DNA of 64,000 bases from Paragordius varius (lineage: Eukaryota > Nematomorpha). The stretch lies in NCBI GenBank assembly GCA_964247055.1, contig OZ176055.1, forward strand, positions 3,534,001 through 3,598,000, written 5' to 3'. The position numbers were made by a program, and so were the translations under genes. Under the pieces are notes generated by a model, which saw only the letters and a program-made list of their open reading frames with translations, was not told where the DNA came from and made no database searches. Within the stretch, counting starts at the first letter, position 1; each line of letters begins with the position of its first letter. Of this stretch, positions 12,497 to 24,599 are shown piece after piece.

Positions 12497-13420
12497 GTTA
12501 TCGAATTTGGCGTGTGTGTATAAAGAATGGAATTAAGAATTTAAATAAAGGATAAGTATTTGATTGATCATTAAATATATGATGAATTTGGTTATTGATT
12601 ATCATTGCATACTTATATATAGATGATGTGGATTTTGAAAAATGATAAATTAAAAAATAATGTATTTAATGATGAAATATGAATTGATAAATTATGCATG
12701 TCTATTAAGGATAGATAAATAGATGTAACGCCGTAAGGCGAATATTTTGTGCCTACAAAATAATTAATGTAAGAGGATAAAAATGAGATGGCTAAATAGT
12801 AATGAACACAAAATACCCTATTTGTTTTATATTTCTTTACATTAATAACACCAAACTAACTAAGTATCAATTTAATAGTTCGATGTTTAAGGATTTCAAT
12901 AAATAATTTGAAAATATTCATATAATATTTGCATATTTATAATTTTTTATCGTTCTTTTTATTGTTTTCAAATTGAAAATAAATAAATAAAACTAAAAAA
13001 AATATAAAATAAAAAACACTTTAAAAATAAAATCACAACTAGTTTCGCTTTTAGAATCTAAAAAACAAATGCTTAATTGGGGATTTTTACATAGTAAATT
13101 AGTATACAGTAACAAGAGCTATTATTGGTTAACTCAGTACTTTGATTGGCTAAAAAGGTATAAAATTTATATTCCGGTCGCCATATATGAAATTTATCGT
13201 TTTATTACTTTCATACATATTTTAGTTTTTAAGCCACAATTTTCAAATATGTAACTAAAAAATTAAAAAAATCCTATAGGGGCTAACAGATGTATAAATT
13301 AAATGCTCATTTAGCCAATTTTGTATACCAATAATAGCTTTCGTATAGTCTATTCGACACTGTGCTATTTGCGCTTAATTTAATTAATTTAAACCAAATC
13401 AAACTGAATGTTTATATATA
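12497..13420. other. Intergenic region upstream of SLC7
   Basis: AT-rich sequence that should contain the SLC7 promoter (minus strand). An open frame at 13069-13254 resembles nothing I recognise. No RNA gene is seen. Confidence 0.45.
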
Positions 13421-14095
13421 CCATTTTGAAGTGCTTAACCCTAACAAAACCAAAATATTATATACTGGAGAAAAGCCTGCAATTATTATAAATGAAGTAA
13501 AAATAGAAGTAGTTAATTAATAAAAGTTTTTTGGTTCTATAATTTCCGAGGATGGCACTTCAACTCCTGACATCAGAAAGAGAATAGGATTGGGTAGAGA
13601 AGCGATGATCCAATTAATTTGGAAAAACAAAAGCGTAGCAGTTGAAACTAAAAAAAGATTACTCTACTGTTTTGTACTCCAGGTCTCCACGTATGGTTGT
13701 GTGAGCTAGACTCTCAGAAAAGAGACAAAGAAAGGCTCATGGCTTTCGAAAGGAGCATCTGGCGCAAGATGCTAGGATACACCTGGAAGGATAAAATTAA
13801 GAATGGAAATCGACAGAAATAAATCCTAAAACAAACACCCTGGAGATAAATTTAAAAAGAACGTTAACATATTTTGGTCATTTCATGCGATCGAACTCCC
13901 TAGAGAAAGACACAATATTTGGGATGGTAGAAACAAAGGAAACGAGACCGTCCACCGATGAGTTGGTTGGATATGATAAAAGAGGAGACCAAGATGACAT
14001 TGAACGATCTCAATGTAGCGGTAAAAGATAGAAGGAAGTGGACATTAAAAGTTAATATTAATTTAAAAGTTTGGCTAAATGAAGAGAATAGGTTG
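13421..14095 (+). mobile_element. Dead LINE, C-terminal end of reverse transcriptase ORF
   Basis: Translation across frames gives the conserved C-terminal region of non-LTR endonuclease-reverse transcriptases: NPNKTKILYTGEK, FFGSIISEDGTSTPDIRKRI, LLYCFVLQVSTYGC, an AFERSIWRKMLGYTWKD block, then LTYFGHFMRSNSLEKD. Several stops and frame changes show that it is decayed and 5'-truncated. The style is RTE/CR1/Jockey-like. The exact clade cannot be set from this fragment. It is the only LINE coding remnant I can identify in the window. Confidence 0.8.
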
Positions 14096-14810
14096 TTTCT
14101 ATTAATAAATACTTAGAGATTCTTTAAAAATGATAAATATTTATTGGAAATTCTCATGTCAATGATTGCGTTGTATTCATGAGTGTTAAGTTGCAAAACA
14201 CTATTCTCAGTTTATTATTCACTTTATATAATTATCATTTAATTTTTTAACACAGATTTTTGAGTCAATTAAAAACATTATTATTTTGTAATATCATACT
14301 GTAACCAAAGATTTTTAACGATAAATCTAATTATATGTATCCAGAAAAGGGGTGATTATATTGCATTGTATTTATAAGAATACATGTAAAACATTTAGAT
14401 ATTTTTAAGGGCTACGTGTAGATCTATAATTATAAACAAGCACCATCTTTATCATTACCAAAGTAAACCATGTGTTTGAAACCATATAAAAATACATCAG
14501 TTACAAAATATACAAGTTAATAGATGCATGAGCAAATATTCCGGAAAACAATAGGCCGCGGGTGTTTCTTTTTATTATGCGACATGGGGCACTTTTTATA
14601 TTTGCCTTAAGTTAGGTACCAGTTAAGTCGAAGAACCGAAAGAACAGTTAAAATAAAATAATAAATCGTTAAAGTAAAATATTAGATAAAAAGTTTATAT
14701 TCGGATTGATAGAGAAAATGAAATTGTGGATTGCGATAATTGTACCATTTTACATGAATTGTTAAAAAGTTCTCTAGACATACATTTATTTAATCACTTG
14801 GATAAAACAC

Positions 14811-15333
14811 ATTCATTTCAATTCATTCGATTCAAGACCTAGTTGGACACCCCAGGTCTGTTTTAATTAAATACTTCCAAAAATATGGAAGGTAAAACCA
14901 TGGCAAAAGTTTGCAATTTAACATTAATCATGCGGAATATAAAAAAATCAAAAATAATTGATATTACTTACTTTGAAGAAACCTCAAAGATAGAAATTTA
15001 GTTAACATGACATGTGTTTAGCCGAATTCATAAATAATATAAAAATAAACCACTTTTGTTCTATCAATTTAAGATGTGATTTAAATAAAAAATAGCTTTA
15101 ATTTTGGTTTTAAAAATAAATAAACACGATAATTTGCAAAAATAGTGTAAAATAATAATGGCGAAGTAGTTTGATATGCTTTTTTTAAAAATTTATTTTC
15201 TATATATTTCGGCTTATTTATATATTTATTAATCATGAATTTAAATTGAGACCGCTTCTTTCAATAGTTTTTTAAATTATCAACTTATATAAAGACTGGG
15301 TATTTGGATATCCCGATTCGAATCGAAGTGTTA
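14811..15333. mobile_element. MITE family I, copy 1
   Basis: About 520 bp with inverted ends (TTCATTCGATTCAAGACC at the left and the mirror of TAACACTTCGATTCGAATCG at the right). The interior matches a copy at 57.7-58.3 kb in reverse orientation, for example AACATGACATGTGT and AAACACGATAATTTGCAAAA. No coding content. Confidence 0.7.
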
Positions 15334-15940
15334 ATACAAAATGCACGCAATAAATATTTTGTTAAAAAATATCTTTATTGATAGGAAAGTACATGGATAT
15401 TTTATGATGTTTTTGGGCCTTACATTAGAAATCACATAGGAAATGATTACATAAAATCGCAAATTTTGAACATTTATAAATAGTTTTGCTCAAAGCTAAT
15501 CCTTTAAGTCTAAATAAAATCTAAATATTATTCATAATTTATAATTTATAAGAAATAATATTTATGTTAATACTAACCTCTGAATCCAGACCTATCTAAA
15601 ATAGGCTAATTTTCCTAAAGAAGACGCAAAATGCCTGATTGCGCGATTTGATCTACTATGACATTAAGATAAAGTATATGCTACTTAATTTAAGCTTCAT
15701 CAAAATTTTGTTGAATATTTTATTGTATTTCAAATCTTAGTTGAGACAGTATGAAAACAGTTTAAGTCATTATAAAAAATAATATCTTATTAATTTTCAA
15801 TTTGATTAGTTTTAATTGTCTTTAAATTCAAACAAAAATGTTTTCCTATAAATTTTATTAAAATTTGATCGCAATATTCATGAAGTATTTTTACTAAAAT
15901 TATTTACATCATATTGTCACTCTCGAATTCAAAAAGTAAT

Positions 15941-17193
15941 ATGGTAAAAATTACCCCTGATTTATTAAAGGAGTCCCCCCAATACTTCAATCCAGTGAAG
16001 GATAGAGAACTTGATTTAAGGGGATTGAAAATAGCGGTGATTGAAAATATGGCATCTGCATTTGTAATATTTATTTTATTTTAGGATCAATTTGACACGA
16101 TTGACTTCTCTGATAATGAAATAAGAAAGCTTGATGGTTTTGCGGTTATGAAACGATTAAAACACCTATTAATGAACCATAATCAAATTTAGTAAATTTT
16201 ATTTTAATGTTAGTCGCATAAGCGATAAATTACATGTAAGCCTGCCAAATCTTCGAACGTTAATACTTTCATCTAATATGATTAATGAATTAGCAGTATT
16301 GGATTCTTTAAAAAATTGTAAACATTTGGAATGTCTATGGTATAAATTTATTTTATATCTCAGTTTGCTTGGAAACCCAGTTTCCAAATTGTATAACTAC
16401 CGTCTTTATGTCATTCATAAAATTCCACAACTCAAAATTTTAGATTTTCAAAAAATTAAAATAAAGGTAAACTGTTTTATCATAATACATTTATAGGAGA
16501 GGGAACAAGCCGAAAAAGTTTTTAAAAACATGGAAAAAAAAGATTCTTCAACAATGAATGGAACAACGCCTGCTAAAACATTTGTTCCTGGTGAAATTCC
16601 ACAACAAATCACAAATAAACCGTCAAAACCAAAAGATATAAAGGCTATAAGGGTTTAGTTTTTTTTTATATGAATTAAAACGGTAGTATTTTTGTACTAA
16701 TTAATTTAAAATTCAGACCGCAATTTCCGTCGGTTATGAAAAACTATATATTTAGAGTTGTTTTTAAATCTTCAACACAGTTATCCAGAAATATTGTTTT
16801 TAAAGTATAAATATTTTTGTGGCTTCTTACGTTCATATTTTGCAGCTTGACTGTAAATTCTAAAATATAACATTTCAATTAAAACCATAAACAATGGAAA
16901 CAGATTATTTTGTTAATATATTCTTTAGAATCGTTATACTTTTTGAATTTATTAAAATCTATATATATTAAATTATAGTTTCGGTTCCAATCCTAAAATC
17001 TATCAATAATAATTATTTTAGAGATAGAAGCTTATGAACGGTTAAATAATAAATTTGTTTTAGAAAAAAATTATTTAAATTTAGAATTGTTTTTGTTATA
17101 ATTTTATATTAGGAAGCCATTGCTAAAGCCACGAGTATTGAAGAGATTGAAAGGTTACAAACTCTCCTATTGGACGCTGAATTCAGTCAGTAG
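15941..17193 (+). CDS. SNRPA1: U2 small nuclear ribonucleoprotein A' (SNRPA1)
   Basis: Six exons: 15941-16063, 16085-16191, 16214-16339, 16364-16466, 16497-16652, 17113-17193, in phase, 231 aa (human about 255). The protein binds U2 snRNA stem-loop IV with U2B'' and works in branch-site recognition in the nuclear spliceosome. It follows the human protein closely: RELDLRGLKIAVIEN, DQFDTIDFSDNEIRKLDGF, LLGNPVSKLYNYRLYVIHKI, PQLKILDFQKIKIKEREQAE, then a basic linker and IEEIERLQTLL at the end. The N-terminal leucine-rich repeats are complete. Introns 1-4 are only 21, 22, 24 and 30 nt, and each must be removed for the frame to match the family. Intron 5 is 460 nt. The C-terminal tail is shorter than in vertebrates. 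Confidence 0.95.
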
Positions 17194-17515
17194 TTGAAAA
17201 CATCGAATCAAAAACTTCTGTAAATATTATATAAAACTAAATAAATAAATATAGATTTATATTATACAACAAGATTATATATATTAATTAAATTGCCAAA
17301 TTGGGTGAACAAATATTAAAAAACTTATTTTTGAGGATGATTATTGTTTTGATTAAATAATTTATTGTAAGCATATCCTAAACTTTGTGATTTGAAATAT
17401 ATACATAAAGAAAATTACAAACAATTTATTATATTATTTCGGTTCTGCATGGGCGATCCATTATCCTAAAAATAACAAAAACCGTATATATGTGTGTTCA
17501 TAAATATTTGACCGT

Positions 17516-17789
17516 TTGAAATTATACAGACAAAACGTAAAAATATAAAGACACATTTTTTTTCAAAAGAAAACCATACTTTTTTAAACCTCAATTTATT
17601 TTTTATAAAAATCATTTAAATACGATCGTAAATACATGGTTGATTGTGTTAACAATTGGCATCTCTATTTTTATTTGAAGTTTAAAACAATCAGTATTAT
17701 TAAAAAAATAAAATTTAAAAAGTATGGTTTCTTTGAAAAAAAACATTTGTCTTTATATTTTTACGTTTGTATAATTTTAATATTTACTG
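17516..17789. mobile_element. MITE family A, copy 3
   Basis: Left arm ATTATACAGACAAAACGTAA and right arm TTTGTCTTTATATTTTTACG with the family A interior. The outermost left bases are lost, and the right end closes with TTTACTG followed by TA. Confidence 0.8.
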
Positions 17790-18562
17790 TAAATATGAGA
17801 AAAAATATGTCTTGGTATTTAAATTTGACTACTGCAAATAAACAGCTCAGAGGTCCTCCAACTCTTCTTTCATCAACCTTAACAATATTTATAATTCATT
17901 CGTTTTTTTGGATTTTCATAAAAATATGGATAATCACGTGAAAATCAAAGGTGGTATTTTGATAAGTTAATAGCGGAACCCTCGCTGAACCTAATTTTAT
18001 TTAAATAGTAAAAACCGGGATAATATCTACACTTTAATACACAAATTATACACTTATATCCATTGATAAAAATTAAGATAGTCAGGGTTATATAACGCAA
18101 AATATGCCTACATATAAAATTAATAAAAAACCTACATAAAGTTAAATTTATTAATATAAAAAAACGGATTACTTTAAATCTGTCTATGGGCTTAATTAAA
18201 CGAACGATTTCATATAATTTGGATTTATTGTGATTATGAAAATTAATATTTAATAAAAGCAAAAGTTCGGTTATTTCAATTTATATAATCTTTAATTAAT
18301 TTATTTATTAAAAAAATATTTAGAATTTATCAAATAACTATTGATTTTTGTTCAAAATTGGACTGAAGTCGTCCCTATTGGCAACGCCATAATAAATTCG
18401 CACAACTATTTAATTTAACAAAATGTATACACCTATTACATTAAAAATTTATTATAAGGGTCATTTAAATACTTGGTGATAATGATGATTAATTAATATC
18501 TTTTATATATACTATATAAGTCATAAATAATTAAAAATATATAATTTTAATATACATATAGA

Positions 18563-18739
18563 GTATGCATTTTAATGGTTGCTTATTTCACACTATAGTA
18601 TGGCAATTCGCAACACAGTAGTGTATGGAAAAATCAACAAAATGTTAAATAATTCATTATTTCCTTTCTTTTTTCCATGCATTCCTGTGATGCAAATAGC
18701 CCACTATAGTTTGAAATAAGCAAACATAAAAATGCATAC
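18563..18739. mobile_element. MITE family D, copy 1
   Basis: 177 bp with about 35-bp inverted ends: GTATGCATTTTAATGGTTGC and CACACTATAGT, mirrored at the right. The interior GCAACACAGTAGTGT is shared with the copy in EXT1 intron 4. Confidence 0.8.
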
Positions 18740-19015
18740 TGTATATATATATACATATATATATAAAGTGCTGTTAAATGGTTTATATATATATATTTAA
18801 ATTACCAAAAAATGATGCGTGGTGCATTTTAAATATTTCGGTATAAAATGACTTTTGTTTGATTAGAATGTGAGTGTAAGAGCATTTAATTAAAGAAAAA
18901 AATTAAAACATCCATAAAATTGTGACTAAAAATTTCTTTTGTAAAGAAGCAAATAACTTGATTTTGTCGCTTTTTAGAAAAAAATTGGCATTTAATAATT
19001 TGTTAAAAATGTACG

Positions 19016-22000
19016 TCATGTAATTTTTTTCGTATGATTTTCTGGAAAAACTCCACGTATTCCTGAGCTTAAATTTTCACCATACAACCAACCAGGATCC
19101 TACAAAATAAAATTAATATAACAGTAAAAAATGAGATATAGTCAAAGTGTAAGTAAAAGACAAATATTATTTTATATAAAATAAAACAATATTGTGCTAA
19201 CCAGTGACATTCAAATCTTGCCCCAAATGTTCCTGAATTATTCATTTAATTTTTGAGAGGCTAATTTAGAATATAAATGTTTGCTTATGTGTCAAAAAAT
19301 ATGCAATATTTGTCGGTATTTTGTGGTGCACGGCCCTTATGTAAAAAAATTTAGACGGCCTTTGAATTTTTTTAGTGAGTACCATTGATTTTAACTTTAA
19401 TTTTAGTGCCTCATAGTTTGCAAAATATGGAATAGAGCTATAAATTGTTTATACAATCATGTGCGCAGAAAACATCAAGACATAAAAAATTATGTCTTTT
19501 GAAAAAAAAATATTTGTCTTTTAGTTTTAAAGTTTTGTCATTATAATTTTGAGCAAATATGGGACGATATAAACGAATTAATTTAAATAAAATAAAAACT
19601 AAAAGTGTTTAGATAAAATTTAATTTTACTAAATCTTCTGGGAATTCGGAAGCCGGAAGTACCCTTATTATGTCACCTGGCTCAAGGTTAAGTTCATCAT
19701 CATCTTCTTGTACGTATTTAAATAGGGCTTTCACCTATACATACATATATATATATATATATTAATACAGAATGAGTAAAAACGCATAGCTAGAACTTTT
19801 CATTATATATTTTATTGGCTTAAGTTGGTTTTTTTCGCTTTTTATTACGATTAGCCAATAACAATGCTTTTTGCTGTATGCGCTATCTGGAGAATGCAAT
19901 TTTACTTATACTCTTGCTATATTGCAATTTATAAAGTATTATAATTTTATAGAAATTAATATTCGTACTTTATGAAGTGAAGGGGTATTTGTAGTTTGTC
20001 CATTTTTTTGTTTCAATGCTGATTTTATGATTCTTGGTGATGTTTTAATGGTAACTGAATCGATATTTGACGTATTCTTGAGTTCCTGTAAATAATTCAA
20101 TATTTGTTGATTTAATTGCTGCATCAAATTTTTTTATAAAAGATTATTGTATAAACAGGCTAAATCTAAATAAAAACCAACAATCTTAGATAAATCGCGC
20201 ATAATAAAATATTTTATGACAAAATGTTAATGATAAAAATTTATACTACATATGGCCAATAAGTGTTTACTTTATATAATAGCATACAGTATAAGCCGTT
20301 CCGCTTTAAAATCTTAAAAAATTAAAGGAAAAAAATTAATTGTTATTATATAGGTGACAGAAATAAAATACAGTTAAAACTTCTTTTTATGCTGACTATT
20401 CCTTTTTTAACTCTTTTTGTGGAAAAATTTTATTAATGTTTACTTAAATTTATGCAAACACAAATAATTCTTTAACACATCGAAATGTGTTAAAAATGCT
20501 TTATTAAGCAAAGTGACATGACATAACACCTTGACATTACCATGTGTCTAGAGTTAGATTATATCAAAAAATGTTTTAAGCAAAAATACTTTTTTTATAA
20601 TGCATTTTTTATGTTAACAAAATAAACTTGTGTTTCAAGTGAATAATCATCAATCTCATCCTCATCAAACGGATTTTTCCCTTCTGAAATTTCGATCTCA
20701 GAATTCTGAGTATTCTCGTTTGGTGATTTTGTTGCATTGAATGAAACCCGTTTGGGGAATGATGAAGAGTTATAATTCATGACATTGTCTGGGCTGCCTT
20801 GTAATGATTTAGGGGGAGAGGTGTGATGTTCATCAGGTGCATATATTTCACGTTCTAGCGTAAAAACCAACAAATTTTTATGATATATCCAATAAAAAAT
20901 TATTTTTTATTGCAGACTAATAAATAACAAAAAATAATGGATTATATTAAAACTATTTTTCAATCGGCTTTAGAATGAAAAGTTATGCAAAAAAAGGTAT
21001 AGGAAAAATTAAAAAGACCTTTTGTAGGAACGAATTAAGGGTGTTTAATGCAAAAATAATATCAAAACTCATCCATGTTTGATGAGGACTATGTCCGTAA
21101 CCTAAATTATCTTACCCCTATTTTAACAAAAATATACAGTATGTACATGTATGTCCACCAAACATTATTTTTGGACAATTGGTTATACAGTAGCGTATGA
21201 TATATAACAAATTGTGTCCGCCATAAAATAAACAAAATTAATAGGAAAATTGTTTAATTTCTACCATTAGTTGGTTTTACCCATACGCTGCTGTATTACC
21301 AATGGACCAACATAAATATGCGTACTGTAATTTTATAATAAATTTTTAAAATATTATGATAATACAAACCTTCACTTAAAACACTAGGCATAAATTTATT
21401 TGAATGCTGTTCGATATTGTTGGCAGAAATGGAGTCCGTGTTGAGAGCACGTGACATTTGCTGTGATTGGTGTTCCAACGCTCGACCAATGGCGACAGAT
21501 TCATCTGTATCCTCAAGGGAATGAACACTTTTGGAACTAAATTTATAAACAACAACAAAACTTTGATTTAATCTTAATGATCGCAATAAATTATGAATTT
21601 TAATCCTTAATATCCTTTAACATCTTTTTTATATAAATTATAGAAATCGATCAAACAAAAAATATGGTTGCTAAAGAACGCTTTTAAGGAAAACCATGTT
21701 GTTTATTTGTATATACATCTTCAAATGTAAGGCGTAAAATGGAATAACTATTAGTATACCTTCACCTCAAATTCCCCCTTGAACAATTTAATTTCACCTC
21801 AAAATATATATGTCATAAAGATAGATTTCAAATAAATGATGAGTTATATAAGTTCACAAACGCATATTTTTTAGGGTGATTAGAAATGTTTGAGGGTGAA
21901 ATAAGCTTTGAATGGTATATTTTGATAGCCGCTATTCAATTTTTTATGTATATGAACACCATTTCATGATTTAAAATTTTAGTTTAACCTGAACCAGTAA

Positions 22001-24037
22001 GCTCTGAAACAGGTAAAACCATTTATTTTAAAACCTTAAAATTTAACCATAATTAAAGAATGAAACAATATCAAACTTTAAATATCAAATAAACAAACAA
22101 TTTTAATATATTTTCATCAAACCGTGTTATAAAAATAAATCCCAATCAAATTAAAAAATATTCAAAAATTGTATCATTGTTTGAAATAATTGTTTATAAA
22201 CTAATTTATTTATGGAATCGAAAACTTTAAAAAGCAATATTTTACTTAAGTGATGAGGACAACGCTAAAGGCTGCCAAGCCTTTTCAGTTTTCCCAATGC
22301 CTTCAGCCAATCCATCCATGATTTCACTCAATTCATTGTTAATCTTATATATATAGATTTTATGTTTTATATATTTAAATAAAAATAAATTTTCATAAAA
22401 TTTTTTTAAAAATAAGTAAAATTGTTAAAATCATTTATTTGGGTGGTTTATAAGCTAAAAGTTATGATAATTTATTATATTATTAAACAAAATGACAAAC
22501 GCTTATAATAATTTTTATGTAAGTCTTAAAACAAAAATTATTTAACAACAATTTTTCCTTATGATATTGATTTTGACATGAAAGATTTAAGAGAATAGTT
22601 TAACTTATAAATAAAATCAATGAATAACGTAAATTAAAGGATAAAAAATATTATCAGATTAGTAAAAAAAACCTTTGCCATTTCATTGTGGAATTGCAAA
22701 TCGGCCGCGAATAGAGATTGAAAATGAGATACAAGGAAAGAAATGCGACTAAATATTAAATAATCGAAAATTAAAAAATTATTAATATATTTAAAATTAC
22801 TAAAAAAAGTAAATTTTTTTGGATAAAGTAATTAAATACGATTGATAGAGGGCAGGAAGGGATTCGTGTAATTCAGAGTTCAAATCTTGAAATATCTTTT
22901 TGGCCTCATTTAATTGATCGAAAGCCTATTTAAAGTAAAAACAATAATATAAATTAAACAAATTTTAATACGGTTAGGACCAAAAAAATAATGTCAAAAT
23001 TATATTAATATATTTGTTGCTAAAATGAGTTGTAATTAGTATGCATACATTTAATAAAATATTTAAATGTTTTCGTGTAATTAGTTTATTGTTTTCTTAA
23101 CCAAAATACTTCCGTGTTTATACATCTTTATTACGCTAAACATATATTATAAAATCCTTCTCTCCTTTTAACAAAATTAATAATTAAATAATATCATAAA
23201 ATTTTTTTACGAAATTTAATATTTAAAAACGTGATTTACTTTTTTGATTTTAATTTCATCGCGTTTTTTGCCATTAGTATTGATGAGGGTATCATAGTTA
23301 TGGCGGGCTGAATCAAAATACAACAATTTTCGGCTCCGTTTATTAATTTTTTCCTACATATTATATATGAAAACACAATTTTAGAAAATATAGTTTAAAT
23401 AAAATAATATAATTTCAATAGTAGTTAAAAATTATTATATTATTCATTAAAGTCGGCTGATCAGAAATATTCAAGTATTTTTTATATAAATTATAATATA
23501 TAAATATATGCAAATTAAAAATATTTTAAGTTAAAAATTTAAAATTAAAACATCCAAAATTTAAAAAAATTATCAAAAATATAAATTTACTTTAATTTCA
23601 TTGAATTGATTATTATATGCGTTGAGTGGGATGAGAACTTGATTCTCAAGTTTCTCCACATAATCCAACCATGTATAATTGGCTGAATCTAACAAATGAT
23701 ACATCAGATCTTGTTTGTGCCAATCGGGTTCATATGTCTCCTTTATGGCTTCATATAAACTGGTTTCACAAGCAGATTGTTCTTGAATCGAATTTATATA
23801 GGCCCTTAAATCTTTATACAATTTATTTGAGATAGTCTAAAATAAGCTCTTTTGATTTTACTTGTTGTTTACTAAAATTTGCAATATAATCGTCAAATAA
23901 TTCATCTTTTGTTTTGTCAACTTTTCCAAGATTTACCAATAACTAAATGTTATTTATTAAAATACCTTTTCTTTAGCTCTCACAGCGCCCTTTTGCACCA
24001 CTTGGGCAAAATTGGACTTTTTGTCATTTGTTGACAT
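19016..24037 (-). CDS. Amphiphysin/BIN (BAR-SH3 membrane-curving protein)
   Basis: Twelve exons fit in phase (5' to 3'): 24037-23966, 23942-23862, 23836-23591, 23353-23240, 22925-22840, 22748-22673, 22343-22246, 21536-21370, 20854-20628, 20085-19969, 19734-19630, 19099-19016, giving 490 aa. Residues 1 to about 255 form an N-BAR domain very like BIN1: NLGKVDKTKDELFDDY, YKDLRAYINSIQ, EAIKETYEPDWHK, SRKLLYFDSARHNYDTL, LNEAKKIFQDLNSELHESLP. The middle is Ser/Asn-rich with one NPF motif (about 374-376), a known EH-domain ligand. The last 60 residues are an SH3 domain (KALFKYVQEDDDELNLEPGD, then GWLYGENL and GVFPENHTKKI). The family bends membranes in endocytosis and T-tubule-like structures and recruits dynamin by SH3. 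Introns 1 and 2 are only 23 and 25 nt. No clathrin or AP2 motif is obvious. Confidence 0.95.
19470..19555. repeat. Fragment of MITE family A in a BIN intron
   Basis: Right-arm-like sequence TATGTCTTTTGAAAAAAAAA followed by ATTTGTCTTTTAGTTTTAAA and a TTTTGTCATTATAATTTTG end. The left arm is missing or unrecognisable. Confidence 0.55.
21188..21293. mobile_element. MITE family F, copy 1
   Basis: 106 bp, TA-flanked, with inverted ends CAGTAGCGTATG and CATACGCTGCTG. Lies in a BIN intron. A second copy is in DRGX intron 1. Confidence 0.75.
21755..21919. mobile_element. MITE family E, copy 1 (short)
   Basis: Left end TATACCTTCACCTCAAATTC with CTTGAACAATTTAA, and right end TTTGAGGGTGAAAT to GAATGGTATA. 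It matches the longer family E copies at 48.1, 52.7 and 61.1 kb. Lies in a BIN intron. Confidence 0.65.
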
Positions 24038-24599
24038 CAGCTGGCGGTAAACAAACTAAGGGATATGTATGTTTTTTACATGTTGTTTTTAGGCCGAATA
24101 TAATGATTATTATATATATAAATAAAAATACTTATTATTGATATCTAACTAATATCATTTGATGTGATAAAGTTAATTTTAGGTATAGTATCGTTAAAAC
24201 CAAAATTTAAGATAATTCGAGTTTTTGCAAAAAAGTGAGAAATTTAAGCTGTTTTATTAAAAATTATAGACTATAATAGTTTTTATAGAATGTGCACAAT
24301 ACTAATTAATATTATTCAGATATAAAGGTGTATCTAATAGGGTCTTCGTTTTGAGCTTACACATTTTGATTATGCCAAAAATCATAATATTTTCATATAA
24401 AACACCCCATACCATCAAATATTACAGATTTTCCATATATGCTTATTTTTTTCATAATCTAAGTAGGCTGTATTATAAAATGTATATGTTGATTGCAACT
24501 TTTTGGCAGAACATTGTTCAAGCCTATTTTATGTTTTAAAGTATGATAATACTTTATAAATCATTATTTTGATGTGGCTGAAAACAACTTCTTTTTTAA
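24038..24599. other. Upstream region of amphiphysin/BIN
   Basis: Expected 5' UTR and promoter of the minus-strand BIN gene. AT-rich, with no motif I can name. The open frame 24351-24539 is not supported. Confidence 0.4.

Larger units (their letters stand above)
17194..19015. other. Convergent intergenic region, SNRPA1/amphiphysin
   Basis: AT-rich DNA holding both 3' UTRs, a family A MITE and a family D MITE (listed separately). Open frames at 17636-17941 (mostly MITE sequence) and 17945-18262 are not credible genes. Confidence 0.5.

Noticed and set aside
17636-17941. 101-codon plus-strand frame
   Set aside because: It runs through MITE family A sequence and starts at an internal codon.
17945-18262. 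105-codon minus-strand frame rich in Ile, Leu and Phe
   Set aside because: Hydrophobic bias expected of AT-rich noncoding DNA, with no domain or splice support.
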